Below are positions 26,724 to 36,284 of a DNA stretch of 64,000 nucleotides, in pieces. The notes under the pieces are model-generated. The model worked only from the letters and a program-made list of their open reading frames with translations, was not told the origin of the DNA and did no database searches. The stretch's first letter is position 1; each line of letters begins with the position of its first letter. Position numbers and translations under genes: made by a program. Origin of the DNA: Daejeonia sp002484105 (GTDB lineage Bacteria > Bacteroidota > Bacteroidia > Flavobacteriales > Weeksellaceae); contig NZ_CP195105.1 of NCBI RefSeq assembly GCF_051175565.1, positions 2,480,001 to 2,544,000 of the forward strand, written 5' to 3'.

Positions 26724-27287
26724 ATGAAAAAAACAATTTTATTTTCTTCGTTTATTTTGTCAAATTTAATATTTGCTCAAGAATTCAAGCTAACGTCTAA
26801 TAACTTTGTAAGCAAAGCAGATGAAAGCAAAAATTATGAGGTTATTGAAAAACCTGGTAAAACAAAAGAACAATTATTTACAGAAGTGAAAAAGTACGTA
26901 ACAGCTTCATATAAAGGTTTAAAATTTGACGGCTATAACGAAGTTGCAAATGAGCAAATAGTATTAGATGTTCGTAATGAAGAGGGAAGTAAAGCAAAAA
27001 TGTTAGGAATGAGCCTTTTTTCAGGATTTGTTTCTATAAGATATGAAATGAACTTCAAAGATGGCAAATTTATGATTAGACCAACATTTCAAAAAGCAGA
27101 AACATATTCTAACAATAAGACAAATACAATTTATCTTACAGGAGGAAACTTTTTACAAGGTTCTGTGTTTAACAAAAAAGGAGATGTTTCATTAAAACAA
27201 ATCTACGAAATGGCGGTGAAAACTAATGATGAATTTGTTTCAAATCTTGTAAAAGGTGTTGAAAATAACTCTAATTCAGATTGGTAA
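26724..27287 (+). CDS. Exported DUF4468-like protein, cassette 9 second gene
   Basis: 187 aa with a signal peptide (ending IFAQ). The pattern KTKEQLFTEVKKYVTASY ... VRYEMNFKDGKFMIRP resembles the DUF4468/TBP-like domain of Bacteroidetes exported proteins (an E-L-F-x-x-A helix followed by strands). Family assignment is tentative. Confidence 0.7.
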   Translation: MKKTILFSSFILSNLIFAQEFKLTSNNFVSKADESKNYEVIEKPGKTKEQLFTEVKKYVTASYKGLKFDGYNEVANEQIVLDVRNEEGSKAKMLGMSLFSGFVSIRYEMNFKDGKFMIRPTFQKAETYSNNKTNTIYLTGGNFLQGSVFNKKGDVSLKQIYEMAVKTNDEFVSNLVKGVENNSNSDW

Positions 27288-27288
27288 A

Positions 27289-27485
27289 ACGGCTACAGAT
27301 AACATTGTATTGGCAAAATGCGGGGTTAAATATAAAGTAGAAAAAGTTGAGAAATTTATCCGCCGCTGCTTTTCATATTGTTTTTTTCTTTAATTTAGAC
27401 AATCTGAAAAAGCATCGGCTCCGTTTGGTCTGAACTTGAACTTTTGTTCAAATTAAGCCCGCACTTCGCCAATACTTTTTCCGTT
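27289..27485 (+). repeat. attC-like site 9 (ATTGGC class)
   Basis: Arm ACGGCTACAGATAAC pairs with GTTATCTGTAACCGT except position 11. Crossover 27483/27484. Confidence 0.85.
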
Positions 27486-27525
27486 ATCTGCAAGTTTATA
27501 AAAAAATTGCGCTAAATATCAGAAT

Positions 27526-28353
27526 ATGAAAATATTAACATTTATTTTTCTTGTTTTCTTTGGAACTGTATTATCTCAAACCAATAGATTTTTTTATGAA
27601 TTAAAATTTAAATCTGACTCTACTACAAATAATTATAGGCAAGCTATTATGGTTTTGGATATAAATTCTGAAGAAATAAAATATTATGACAATAATTTTT
27701 TAGTAAAGGATTCAATTAACAAAAAATTTAATCAGGAAAATACAAGTTGGACAAGTCAAATTCCAGTTACCCGTAAAATAGGAACTGAAAAAAACACAAA
27801 TTATGAAATGATTGATTTTCAAGTTTATTCATATCAAACAAATGATGAAATAAAATGGAAATTATTAGATGAAACTAAAAAATATCAAGATTTAAATTTA
27901 CAGAAAGCGACGACAAATTTCAGAGGTAGAAAATGGACGGCTTGGTTTACGAAGGATTTTCCTTTTCCAGAAGGGCCATATAAATTTCAAGGACTTCCAG
28001 GTTTAATTATATTATTGCAAGATGAACAAAATCAATATATTTTTTCATTAATCAAAAATGTTAAACTTCCCGAAACTTATGACACTTCTAATTTTTTAGA
28101 AATACGATACGGAGATAAACCAATTCCTGTCACTGAAAAAATATTTATAAAAAAGAAATTAGAATTTTACAACGATCCTTTCCACGAAATTAGAGCTAAA
28201 CTTGATGAAGGAAAAGGAAATAGTTTTGATTACAATGGTGTAAGATATAGAAAATCGAGTGAATTAAAACCAATTGTTGAACAAGAACGCGAAGAAATTC
28301 GAAAAAACAATAATCCGATAGAATTAAGTAAAGCAATAAAATACAAAAAGTAA
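27526..28353 (+). CDS. GLPGLI family protein, cassette 10
   Basis: 275 aa with a signal peptide (about 1-17). It contains the family-defining G-L-P-G-L-I at residues 156-161 within FPFPEGPYKFQGLPGLIILL, preceded by RKWTAWFTKDFPFPEGP. GLPGLI proteins are exported, and are often near TonB-dependent transporters or peptidases; their function is unknown. Confidence 0.9.
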   Translation: MKILTFIFLVFFGTVLSQTNRFFYELKFKSDSTTNNYRQAIMVLDINSEEIKYYDNNFLVKDSINKKFNQENTSWTSQIPVTRKIGTEKNTNYEMIDFQVYSYQTNDEIKWKLLDETKKYQDLNLQKATTNFRGRKWTAWFTKDFPFPEGPYKFQGLPGLIILLQDEQNQYIFSLIKNVKLPETYDTSNFLEIRYGDKPIPVTEKIFIKKKLEFYNDPFHEIRAKLDEGKGNSFDYNGVRYRKSSELKPIVEQEREEIRKNNNPIELSKAIKYKK

Positions 28354-28548
28354 AACCTGCAGATAACATGGTATTTGCAAAATGCGGGGTGAAAACCAAG
28401 TTGTTCTACTCGATTTTTTTAGTCGCAACTTGCTTTTCATATTACTTTTTTCTTTAAATTAGTAACCTGAAAAAGCAATTTGCTCAGCTCGGTTAAAACT
28501 GAACTTTTCGTTCATTTTCGCCCGCACTTCGCAAATACTTTTTCCGTT
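28353..28548 (+). repeat. attC-like site 10
   Basis: Arm AAACCTGCAGATAAC pairs with GTTATCTGCAAGTTT except position 11. GTATTTGC class. Its first base is the last base of the preceding stop codon. Crossover 28546/28547. Confidence 0.85.
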
Positions 28549-28579
28549 ATCTGCAAGCGTATCCAAAAAAACCGCAAAA

Positions 28580-28990
28580 ATGAAAAAAATACATTTTGAC
28601 GAATTAAATTTTAAAAATAGCAAATTGCATTTTGCATTAATTTTAACCTCAATAATTTTTCTACTTTTGTATGTATTCAAACCTTTTGAATTTATAAGTG
28701 AGAAAAATTATGGAATCCTTTTTTCTTTAGTTTTTGTGATTCAATTATTTACTAATTCAAAAGTATTTTGGTATAAATATTTTGTACAATGGAATAAAAA
28801 GGGAATAATTATTAAAATAAATGATTTTTGGGGAAAGAATTTGAAATTTAATGAAATTAGCAACTTTGATTTAAAACAAAATCGTTTAACAATTATAAAA
28901 CTTGACGGAAAAAAAGAAGTTTTTAACTTGGAAAATATTGAACAAGAAAGTGTGAATAAATTAATGAATATATTGAAAACAAAAAAATAA
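28580..28990 (+). CDS. Small membrane protein with PH-like tail, cassette 11
   Basis: 136 aa. Two membrane helices (about 17-36 and 44-60) precede a C-terminal beta-rich segment (WNKKGIIIKINDFWGKNLKFNEISNFDLKQNRLTIIKLDG), arranged like the PH-like domain of small bacterial membrane proteins. Function unknown. Confidence 0.7.
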   Translation: MKKIHFDELNFKNSKLHFALILTSIIFLLLYVFKPFEFISEKNYGILFSLVFVIQLFTNSKVFWYKYFVQWNKKGIIIKINDFWGKNLKFNEISNFDLKQNRLTIIKLDGKKEVFNLENIEQESVNKLMNILKTKK

Positions 28991-28992
28991 AA

Positions 28993-29195
28993 AACGCCTG
29001 CAGATAACATCGGTTTTGCAAAAGCGGGGGTGAAGTTCCCTTGCGGTGAAGATTTTCGCATTTTCCGCCGCAAAAAGCCATTTCGTTTTTTATTTTTTCG
29101 TAAGTTTGAAAAAACGAAAATGATTTTTGCTTAGATTCGTGTTTATAGAAAGATTTGAATTTTTTAGCCCCGCCTTCGCAAAGCCGTTTCCCGTT
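28993..29195 (+). repeat. attC-like site 11 (GTTTTGC class)
   Basis: Arm ACGCCTGCAGATAAC pairs with GTTATCTGCAAGCGT except position 11. Outer stem CGGTTTTGC with GCAAAGCCG, inner stem AAAGCCATTTCGTTTTT with AAAACGAAAATGATTTTTGC. Crossover 29193/29194. Confidence 0.85.
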
Positions 29196-29247
29196 GTAGG
29201 CAATTTCATAAAAACATACCGTAACAAATTAAAAATCAAATAAATTT

Positions 29248-29787
29248 ATGAAGAAACTTTCTTTTACCTTAGGATTAATTTTATTTTCTCAAATTATTTC
29301 TGCACAAACCAAATTGGAAAACATTTACAAAGTTGAAATTGGTTTACAAGGATTATCAGTAGGAACAGAGATTCCTCTAAATGATAAATTTTTAGCGGAT
29401 GTAAATATTGGTTGGGGCGGAATTACTGATTTATGGCACAATGGAATTTCATACGAATGGACCAAAAACAGTAACAGTATTTTCGCAAGAGGTCAAATAA
29501 GGTATTATATAAATCGAGAAAGAAGAGAAGAAAAAGGTCACTCATTAAAAAATAACGCAGGAACTTTTCTTGCTTATCAAACTAAATTTCTCTTTAGTGG
29601 CACTGAATATTACAGTCCGCAAGTTGGAAAATCTTGGTTGAATGAAATTCAATTTGGGCAACAATTAACGCTTGGAAAACATTTTATTTTTAGATATTAT
29701 GGCGGAGTAGGAAATGGATATGATTTGGATAACAAAAATAATAAATTCTATCCTGCTATTGGTTTTGCCTTTGGATATGCATTCTAA
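29248..29787 (+). CDS. Outer-membrane beta-barrel-like protein, cassette 12
   Basis: 179 aa. A signal peptide (ending IISAQ) is followed by alternating amphipathic strands and a C-terminal phenylalanine after an FAFGYAF strand, the signature used for barrel insertion. Small eight-strand porin-like protein is the likely fold; substrate unknown. Confidence 0.8.
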   Translation: MKKLSFTLGLILFSQIISAQTKLENIYKVEIGLQGLSVGTEIPLNDKFLADVNIGWGGITDLWHNGISYEWTKNSNSIFARGQIRYYINRERREEKGHSLKNNAGTFLAYQTKFLFSGTEYYSPQVGKSWLNEIQFGQQLTLGKHFIFRYYGGVGNGYDLDNKNNKFYPAIGFAFGYAF

Positions 29788-29788
29788 A

Positions 29789-29802
29789 GAAACTGCCTAC
29801 AA
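29789..29802 (+). repeat. attC-like site 12, left part (split by IS91-like element)
   Basis: Arm GAAACTGCCTACAA stops after AA; it complements GTTGTAGGCAATTTC at the start of cassette 12. The site resumes at 32223. Confidence 0.75.
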
Positions 29803-30036
29803 TAGCTAAGTTTTCGTTGCGTGCGCAGCACGAACAATGAAAACCCTGTTGAACGGAACCTTCGGCAGCTTTTGGTTGGGTATTTTCCCACACTATGGGT
29901 TTATCGACAAAAGATTTTTAGAGATACAAGAGACTTTGAGAAGAGTCTCTTTTTTTGTGGGTGATTTTGGCGAGTTTTTCTTGGTTTTATCGTGCTTTCC
30001 TTCACGTTAGGTTAACATTTCCCTTACCCAAATCCG

Positions 30037-31203
30037 CTAAAATGCAGATTTAGGAGCAGGTAAATTTCGGCTCATCTCCAAAAACCAACTTGGCGGACCT
30101 CGTAGATCGAACGTGGCAATCGTCACAAGATTTCCATCTTTACAACACGTACATTTCGGCTGAAAAGCTTTTGGCGGAAGCTTTTCTTTGGGCTGGATGC
30201 CTAAATTTTGTTGTAGATTTTTAAGTTTGATACGCTTCCAGGTGCTGCTCAAAAAACCATAATGACGGATTTTTACAAATCTTTTCGGTAAAATATGCAT
30301 CACAAAACGGCGGATAAACTCTTCATGGCTCAAAACCATCTGCTTTTTGATGCCTTTTTGGCGGTAATCTTTGTAAGAAAAAGTTACCGTTTCCGCGTCA
30401 ATTTTCCTGATTCTCTGGTTGCTGATGGCGATTTTATGCGTGTATCTGCCCAAATATTCTACCACAGATTTTGGGCTTCCAAAAGGCTTTTTGGCGTAAA
30501 CAACCCAAGACTTTTCCCACAGATTTTGCCTGATTTTGGTATACTCTTCAAAGTTTTTATCTTTTAATTTCTCACAAAATTTAGCCCTGAAAACTTTACT
30601 CAAAGCCTTTACCGGAAACAAAAATTTGCCGTCTGAACGTAGATTTTTCCAAGCTCCGCTTTCATCCACTCCACCGCCCGGAACAATGCAGTGCAAATGC
30701 GGATGAAGGCTCAGATTCTGCCCCCAAGTGTGCAAAACAGCAATCATTCCCATTTTTAAACCTCGATTTTCACCAAACGTTTGAAGCGTTTCCCAGGCAG
30801 ATTCAAATAAAAAATCGTACAACATTTTGGGCTCGTGAAGCGCGGTTTTGTTCAATACATCAGGAAGCGTAAAAACCACGTGGAAATAAGGTACCGGAAG
30901 CAGTTCGGTTTCCCGATTTTCAATCCATTGCTCTCGGTTTTTGCTCTGACATTTTGGGCAATGACGGTTTCGGCAGGAGTTGTAACTGATGCTTACATTT
31001 CCACATTCATCACAAGCGTCAATATGACCACCCAAAGCAGAGGTACGGCATTTTTTCAACGCTGAAAGTGTTCGTAATTGCCAAGAATTAAGTCCTAAAT
31101 CTTCCAATTTTGAACCTAATTTGTTTAAAACATCGGCGACTTCGTATTGAGGTTGAGATTGAGGTTGAACTGACTGTTTTTTTGAGGTTTTTAAACCGCT
31201 CAT
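30037..31203 (-). CDS. IS91-family Y2 transposase, copy B
   Basis: Identical to copy A as read: zinc-binding N-terminus, HPHLHC HUH motif and YLGRY twin tyrosines. Starts at the ATG overlapping the recombinase stop. Confidence 0.92.
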   Translation of the reverse strand: MSGLKTSKKQSVQPQSQPQYEVADVLNKLGSKLEDLGLNSWQLRTLSALKKCRTSALGGHIDACDECGNVSISYNSCRNRHCPKCQSKNREQWIENRETELLPVPYFHVVFTLPDVLNKTALHEPKMLYDFLFESAWETLQTFGENRGLKMGMIAVLHTWGQNLSLHPHLHCIVPGGGVDESGAWKNLRSDGKFLFPVKALSKVFRAKFCEKLKDKNFEEYTKIRQNLWEKSWVVYAKKPFGSPKSVVEYLGRYTHKIAISNQRIRKIDAETVTFSYKDYRQKGIKKQMVLSHEEFIRRFVMHILPKRFVKIRHYGFLSSTWKRIKLKNLQQNLGIQPKEKLPPKAFQPKCTCCKDGNLVTIATFDLRGPPSWFLEMSRNLPAPKSAF

Positions 31204-32060
31204 TTTTTCCCAAATTCTGAAAAAAGGGTATCGAGCGGTGAAAAGAGTTTTTGGGTTGAAAGCTGGGCAATTTGAAGATAAACCAGCGTGGTATCGATAC
31301 TTTCGTGACCGAGAAGATTTTTGATGCTCAAAATATCCATCCCATCTTCCAGAAGATGCGTCGCAAAACTGTGCCGAAGCGTATGGACACTCACTTCTTT
31401 CAGGATATTTGCCGTTTTTGATGCCTGCTTTACCGCCCACTGAACGCCGCGCTGGGAGTAACGGGAATCGAAATCGCCACCAGCACGCCCTCCACGAGGT
31501 TCTCCAAAGAGATAATCTTCCGGTTTTTCCGCTTCGATATACTTTTTGAGCCCACGAATCAGATGTTCGGAAAGTGGTAAATAGCGGTCTTTTTTGCCTT
31601 TTCCCTGAACCACTTTGAGTTGTTTTCGACCAAAATCTAAGTCGCACAAACGGAGATTTCGAACTTCCATACAGCGCAATCCGCAGCCGTAAAGAATGCC
31701 GATCAAAATTTTATGTTTTAAAAGTTTACAGCCGGACAACATCTGCCAAACCTCCTGTTTACTAAGCACTACAGGCAGTTTTTTCTCTCTTTTAATTTCC
31801 GGAAGACTCAAATAATCATAGCTCAAACCTTCCGATTTAAGCAGAAATCGAAGTCCGTAAACGGTGTGTTTAAAATACGACTGTGAAGGTGATTTTGATT
31901 TTTTCTGAAGGTAAAAAAGGTAATCGTGAATTTGCTCGGGATCCAATTCTGTAGGAATTTTTCCGAAATGTAGCGACACCGCAGCGACGTGTCTGGAGTA
32001 ATTTTGAAAGGTACTTTGGCTTCTTCCCAATACAGAAACCGTACGTTCAAACCTATGCAA
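31200..32060 (-). CDS. Tyrosine recombinase of the IS91-like element, copy B
   Basis: Identical to copy A as read, with the same complete R-K-H-R-H-Y set, LFSPLD tail and upstream A8 tract out of frame with the nearest ATG. Confidence 0.85.
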   Translation of the reverse strand: MHRFERTVSVLGRSQSTFQNYSRHVAAVSLHFGKIPTELDPEQIHDYLFYLQKKSKSPSQSYFKHTVYGLRFLLKSEGLSYDYLSLPEIKREKKLPVVLSKQEVWQMLSGCKLLKHKILIGILYGCGLRCMEVRNLRLCDLDFGRKQLKVVQGKGKKDRYLPLSEHLIRGLKKYIEAEKPEDYLFGEPRGGRAGGDFDSRYSQRGVQWAVKQASKTANILKEVSVHTLRHSFATHLLEDGMDILSIKNLLGHESIDTTLVYLQIAQLSTQKLFSPLDTLFSEFGKK

Positions 32061-32222
32061 AAGCTCCGCAAATCCCGGAACTTCGCGCTTTGCCTGATTG
32101 ATGATCTTGTTTTCTCTAAGCTCTTCTACACTCTTTTTTTTGTTGCCATTTTACTGATTTTTAATTAGTTTTACAAAGTAACTAAATATAGCGCTGAGAA
32201 AGCTACCGAAGGTTTAGTTCAA

Positions 32223-32403
32223 CATAGTATTGGCAAAATGCGGGGTTAAATATCAAATACAACTATTTGTAAAATTTATCCGCCGCTGCTTTTCATATTG
32301 TTTTTTTCATAATTTAGACAATCTGAAAAAGCATCGGCTCAGTTTGGTCGAAATTGAACTTTCGTTCACTTTTATCCCGCACTTCGCCAATACTTTTTCA
32401 GTT
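32223..32403 (+). repeat. attC-like site 12, right part (ATTGGC class)
   Basis: Resumes C-ATAGTATTGGC and ends TTTTTCAGTT, with A where C is usual. Crossover 32401/32402. Confidence 0.8.
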
Positions 32404-32660
32404 ATATGCAATGCTCTCCGTGCGGTTTCATAATAAAAATTTATCAAAATAGAACTGAACTAAAAATATACAAACCGCATAAACTAAAACACTCCCAACG
32501 CAAAATTTATTCTTTTTTCCAGCTGCTTTTTTTGCCAACGCGCATTAGCACATTTGCAAAATATTGCCATTGCAAAGCCGTCCCCTATTTTGCAAAAGAG
32601 CTTACTTTTCTCCACTGCTTTTGATTGTTATTAGAAGATTATGTTGTTATAGAAAAATAG
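32404..32660 (+). other. Non-coding left end of the large cassette 13
   Basis: Starts with the core GTTATATGCAATGCT, which is matched by GCATATAAC near 39331, 7 kb away. No ORF or known RNA is seen. A stretch near 32530-32600 contains CATTTGCAAAATATTGCC and CCATTGCAAAGCC, loosely like attC stems but not foldable into a full site. Confidence 0.55.
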
Positions 32661-33941
32661 CTACTCCAACAATTTTCCCTCATATATCTTATCAAAATAA
32701 CTTGCTAAAGACAAAACCCTATTCTTATTTATAGGATTTATATATTTATTAAACATTTGTTCTGTACTATGTCCAGTAGCATCCATTAACAAAGGAGTTG
32801 GGATTTTTCCATAAAAATTACTTGCAAAACTTCTTCTTCCTATATGGCTACTCAAAAAATTCCATTTTTCAGCTTCAATAATCTTACTTCTGAACCCAAA
32901 ACGCTTACGAGCTTTCACAAGTACATTCAGATCAGCTAATCGAGCAATCTCCTTAATGTCATTATTATAATTTTGAATATCCAATAATCCTGGGAAAACA
33001 TTTCCATTTCGTTCAAGAGTTTGGAGAACATTTGGGTGCACTGGTAACAATACTTTTTTTTTGGTTTTCTGCTGTACAAATGAAAGACAAATTTTTCCAT
33101 CAACCGTTTGTAACTGTTGTTTGTCAAAATTCATAAAATCCGAAAAACGTTGTCCTGTATAACAGCTAATCAAAAGCCAATCTTTTGCAGCCTGTAATTC
33201 TTTCGGAACTTTTGTTTGTTGTATTTGGGCTATTTCATTCTCGGCAAGAGTTACAATTTCTCTTGTTTGTTTTTCTCTTCGGATTTCCAATTCTCGGACG
33301 CAGGTTCTAATTCCTTTTCTTTCAGCAAAGTTAAGAATGGTTTTTACAAAGTGTATCGTTCTATATATTGTATTCTCACTGTATTCTTCATCTTTACAGA
33401 AAATCATAAAATCTTTAATAAAATCAAAATTCATTTCCTCTACATAAAGTCTTTTACATAAGAAACCTTCAAATCGCTCCAAAAGATGAAAGAAAACCAT
33501 ATATCTTTTATAAGTAGAGTAACAAATCAATTCTTTTTTAATATCAATATACCATTTCATGTAATACAAAAAAGAGTTTTCTGGCAAATTCGAGATTTGG
33601 CTGTTGAAAACTACTTTAATTTCTCTTGCTAGCGTTCGTTTATGAAGTTGTTTTTTCTCCAAACGTTTTTCTCGTATATGTTCGGCAAGTTCTTTTTTCA
33701 GCAAGTCTAATTTTACATTCAGCTTTTTATACTTTTTCAGATAGATATTTTTAGGACGCTGTTTCTCTTTATCCCAATCATCATCTGAAATCCTAAGATT
33801 TGTACGAAATGTATAAGCTTTGTTTTGCTGTTTATCGGTTAGATTTAAGTGAATATTCTTATTAGTTCCACTTTGCGATAAAAAGAATTTAAATGTCATT
33901 TCGTTAATTTTTAGTTTATTATTAATTAACAAATTTAACAT
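32661..33941 (-). CDS. Tyrosine recombinase, probable DNA invertase, cassette 13
   Basis: 426 aa (an ATG 14 codons in, MTFKFF, is an alternative start). An arm-type DNA-binding N-terminus with a basic coiled stretch (about 60-110) and a SAM-like domain precede a catalytic domain with R in CYTGQRFSD, K in KTKKKVLLPV, H-x-x-R in HIGRRSF, H in TGHSTEQ and Tyr in FNKYINP. This is the Bacteroidetes family that includes shufflons, invertases and CTn integrases. Its promoter lies inside a 19-bp inverted-repeat pair immediately upstream, which points to an invertase that flips its own promoter. Confidence 0.85.
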   Translation of the reverse strand: MLNLLINNKLKINEMTFKFFLSQSGTNKNIHLNLTDKQQNKAYTFRTNLRISDDDWDKEKQRPKNIYLKKYKKLNVKLDLLKKELAEHIREKRLEKKQLHKRTLAREIKVVFNSQISNLPENSFLYYMKWYIDIKKELICYSTYKRYMVFFHLLERFEGFLCKRLYVEEMNFDFIKDFMIFCKDEEYSENTIYRTIHFVKTILNFAERKGIRTCVRELEIRREKQTREIVTLAENEIAQIQQTKVPKELQAAKDWLLISCYTGQRFSDFMNFDKQQLQTVDGKICLSFVQQKTKKKVLLPVHPNVLQTLERNGNVFPGLLDIQNYNNDIKEIARLADLNVLVKARKRFGFRSKIIEAEKWNFLSSHIGRRSFASNFYGKIPTPLLMDATGHSTEQMFNKYINPINKNRVLSLASYFDKIYEGKLLE

Positions 33942-33946
33942 AATAA

Positions 33947-33965
33947 AATAGTCCTATGTAGACTA
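33947..33965 (+). repeat. Left inverted repeat of a predicted invertible segment
   Basis: AATAGTCCTATGTAGACTA; its perfect reverse complement is at 34145-34163. The 179 bp between hold one consensus promoter. Confidence 0.85.
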
Positions 33966-33975
33966 ATTATCAATG

Positions 33976-34006
33976 CAAAGATATGATATTTTGTGAGATG
34001 TACAAA
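33976..34006 (-). promoter_or_regulatory. Promoter inside the invertible segment (leftward here)
   Basis: On the minus strand TTTG (34006-34003), 19 bp, TATCTTTG (33983-33976): a perfect Bacteroidetes promoter reading into the recombinase gene. After inversion it would lie near 34104-34134 and read into the gene at 34177. Confidence 0.85.
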
Positions 34007-34144
34007 ATATATAAACATCTGTTCTATATGTGATTTTATTTTATAGAAATCATTTTCTAATCTTCAAAACTATACGTTAAAATCCTTTATAATAAAGAAT
34101 TTTAAGTAAAAAGATATTGATAAATATATAATTAGAAGAAATAG

Positions 34145-34163
34145 TAGTCTACATAGGACTATT
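34145..34163 (-). repeat. Right inverted repeat of a predicted invertible segment
   Basis: TAGTCTACATAGGACTATT, exact reverse complement of 33947-33965 over 19 bp; it ends 13 bp before the start of the next gene. Confidence 0.85.
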
Positions 34164-34176
34164 ATAGATACAAGTA

Positions 34177-34795
34177 ATGAGAAAAATAAAAAATAATAAA
34201 ATTACGGAAATAAAAACTTTTCTGCCTGTAATTTTTATTCTTATATCTCAATGTATGATTGGGCAAATTTTCATTTCCAATAATGAAAAAATCACTATAC
34301 TAGATAATACTCAAATTGTTATACTTCAAGATACTATATCTCAATCTTTACCAAAAACCACGCAAATTTACATCTATAAAGGCACGCAAATAGTAAACAA
34401 AGGTGCGCAAATATATGGAGATTTGGTATTTCTAAACGATACTATAAAACAAAATCCCTCAACAAGCAAAAAAGCGAAAAAAAATACTTCTAACGAAAAA
34501 AGCGAAAAGAAAAAAAACTTCAATTAAAAAAAAATTAAATGCATCGACTATACAAAATGATGAAAATAAAACAATTTATCTCGTAAATTTTCAAAATAAA
34601 AAATCTGCGACAATATCATTAAGTGTAAAGTATATACTGTACAAAATATATCAAAAACTATATTTCTTTGATACCGGATTCGTAAACAAAATATTTGAAT
34701 CTAAAGATTCTTTAATTCAAAAATCCTTTAATAATCAATATATAATACGCCCACCTCCATCTTTTTATTTCTCTTCGGTATTACAATTTATATAA
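34177..34795 (+). pseudogene. Frameshifted or slippage-switched exported protein gene
   Basis: The first frame (34177-34527, 116 aa) has a hydrophobic N-terminal segment (VIFILISQCMIGQIF) and a Lys-rich end. At an A8 tract (about 34510-34517) the next frame continues open through KKKLNASTIQNDENK ... PPPSFYFSSVLQFI to a stop at 34793. With one A fewer the two parts would form one protein of about 205 aa. It is either a broken gene or one switched by slippage. First gene of the operon downstream of the invertible segment. Confidence 0.65.
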
Positions 34796-34811
34796 ACTTA
34801 AAAATCATTTA

Positions 34812-35483
34812 ATGAAAAAATATAATTTATTAACAAGCCTATTAGTATCAGGCCTAGCATTTGCTCAAACAGGAAATGTCGGTATTGGCACTCAAACTCC
34901 AACTCGTAATTTGCATATTGAAGGAGATTTACGAATAAGAAATTTAGAAAACAAGGCGGCAGATGCAGATTATACTAAAGTATTAGCAGTAGACAATAAT
35001 GGTAATATTGATTATGTAAACAAGTCTTCATTGCTTCCAGATATGACGGGAGAAATACAAAAAACAGTAATTAATAATGAATACACTACAACAGGAAACA
35101 CTCCCACAGATACTAATACATTGAAATGTGGAAGGTTTGAATTTGCATTTATTTCAGATTCAACTACTGGATTAGTACGATTTCGTTTAAATCAAGCTCC
35201 CGCTACCAATGTAAATGTATATACAACCTTCGAACAAAATTTTGCTCCATTTAATACTTCAGACGGATTTCAGTTCGAAGCATCTACTTCTCCAAGAACT
35301 TTTACAACTTCTAATACTTTTATAGATGTACCGGTTGGAAGTGGACAAGCTCAAATTACAAACGGAGAATATAACGAGCTTTATATTACATACCCCGGAG
35401 ATGCAGTTTTTTACAGAGTTTCTTTTTACAGAGTAAATCAGAACGGAAAGACACACTGGGTAAATGCATGTGAAACTTTTTAA
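34812..35483 (+). CDS. Secreted repeat-start protein, paralogue 1 of 3
   Basis: 223 aa with a signal peptide (ending AFAQ) and an N-terminal GNVGIGTQTPTRNLHIEGDL segment, the V-G-I-G-T-x-x-P-x-x-x-L-x-I-x-G-x-L pattern common at the head of flavobacterial surface proteins and phage-tail-fibre-like proteins. The C-terminus NELYITYPGDAVFYRVSFYR recurs in the two following genes. Secreted; function unknown, possibly adhesin or fibre-like. Confidence 0.78.
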   Translation: MKKYNLLTSLLVSGLAFAQTGNVGIGTQTPTRNLHIEGDLRIRNLENKAADADYTKVLAVDNNGNIDYVNKSSLLPDMTGEIQKTVINNEYTTTGNTPTDTNTLKCGRFEFAFISDSTTGLVRFRLNQAPATNVNVYTTFEQNFAPFNTSDGFQFEASTSPRTFTTSNTFIDVPVGSGQAQITNGEYNELYITYPGDAVFYRVSFYRVNQNGKTHWVNACETF

Positions 35484-35493
35484 ATAAAAAACA

Positions 35494-36273
35494 ATGAAAA
35501 AAGCATATTTAATTTTAACTATTAATCTATCAATACTTAGTGCAGCACAGACAGGCGGAGTTGGTATCAATACACAAAATCCTGAAAGAACGTTACATAT
35601 TCAAGGAGACATGCGTAGCACAATATTTCAAAATAAAGGAAATGATTCTCTCTATGAAGATTTGATTATTTCAAATAGTTCAGGAAATATAGATAAGCAA
35701 CCTAAGTCTTCAGTTTTTCAGTCTCCTACACAACAAGTAGAAACTGACAGAAATATATATTATAATACTACCAGCGGAGATATTAACAAAATTGCAAAAT
35801 GCGGAAAATTTACGTTTGCAATAAATAATAGTAATATACCAGTAATGAAATTGAATGTACAACCCTCTTCTAATATAACATACAATTATGGACTTAGAAG
35901 GTTAGAACGAAGAACAAATTTAACTGGTGGACACAGTGCTAACACAGGAGATGGTGACTATTATTATAATAACAAAACTATTACATTCACATCAACTAAC
36001 TGGGATACCTATCAGAAGATTTTTGATTGGGCAAATCCAGGTTCAGATTCCGCACATTCACCTTCCTATCCTTCTGGAGAACAACATCTATTAAATAATG
36101 ATTTTTTAAAATTACATCTGATTGATCCAGAAACAGGTGATTTTTATAAAATAGTATTCTCAAGAATGATAAATCAAAAAAGTTCCGATGTCAATACAGC
36201 TACATATAATCTAAAAAACACATCTAATGCCGGAATGCGAGTAGTATTATGTGAAAGATATTATAAACAATAA
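35494..36273 (+). CDS. Secreted repeat-start protein, paralogue 2 of 3
   Basis: 259 aa, 10 bp after paralogue 1. Signal peptide ends about SAAQ; then GGVGINTQNPERTLHIQGDM. The middle differs (GHSANTGDGDYYYNNKT), while the end FLKLHLIDPETGDFYKIVFSRM matches the paralogues' tail, finishing with a cysteine (VLCERYY) as they do. Confidence 0.78.
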   Translation: MKKAYLILTINLSILSAAQTGGVGINTQNPERTLHIQGDMRSTIFQNKGNDSLYEDLIISNSSGNIDKQPKSSVFQSPTQQVETDRNIYYNTTSGDINKIAKCGKFTFAINNSNIPVMKLNVQPSSNITYNYGLRRLERRTNLTGGHSANTGDGDYYYNNKTITFTSTNWDTYQKIFDWANPGSDSAHSPSYPSGEQHLLNNDFLKLHLIDPETGDFYKIVFSRMINQKSSDVNTATYNLKNTSNAGMRVVLCERYYKQ

Positions 36274-36284
36274 AAGAAAAAGTA

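Larger units (their letters stand above)
29803..32222 (-). mobile_element. IS91-like element with tyrosine recombinase, copy B
   Basis: Same 2420-bp unit as copy A, again between AA and C of the AAC box, but here in an ATTGGC-class site, so the insertion depends on the AAC-ATGG part rather than on the stem class. Confidence 0.85.
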
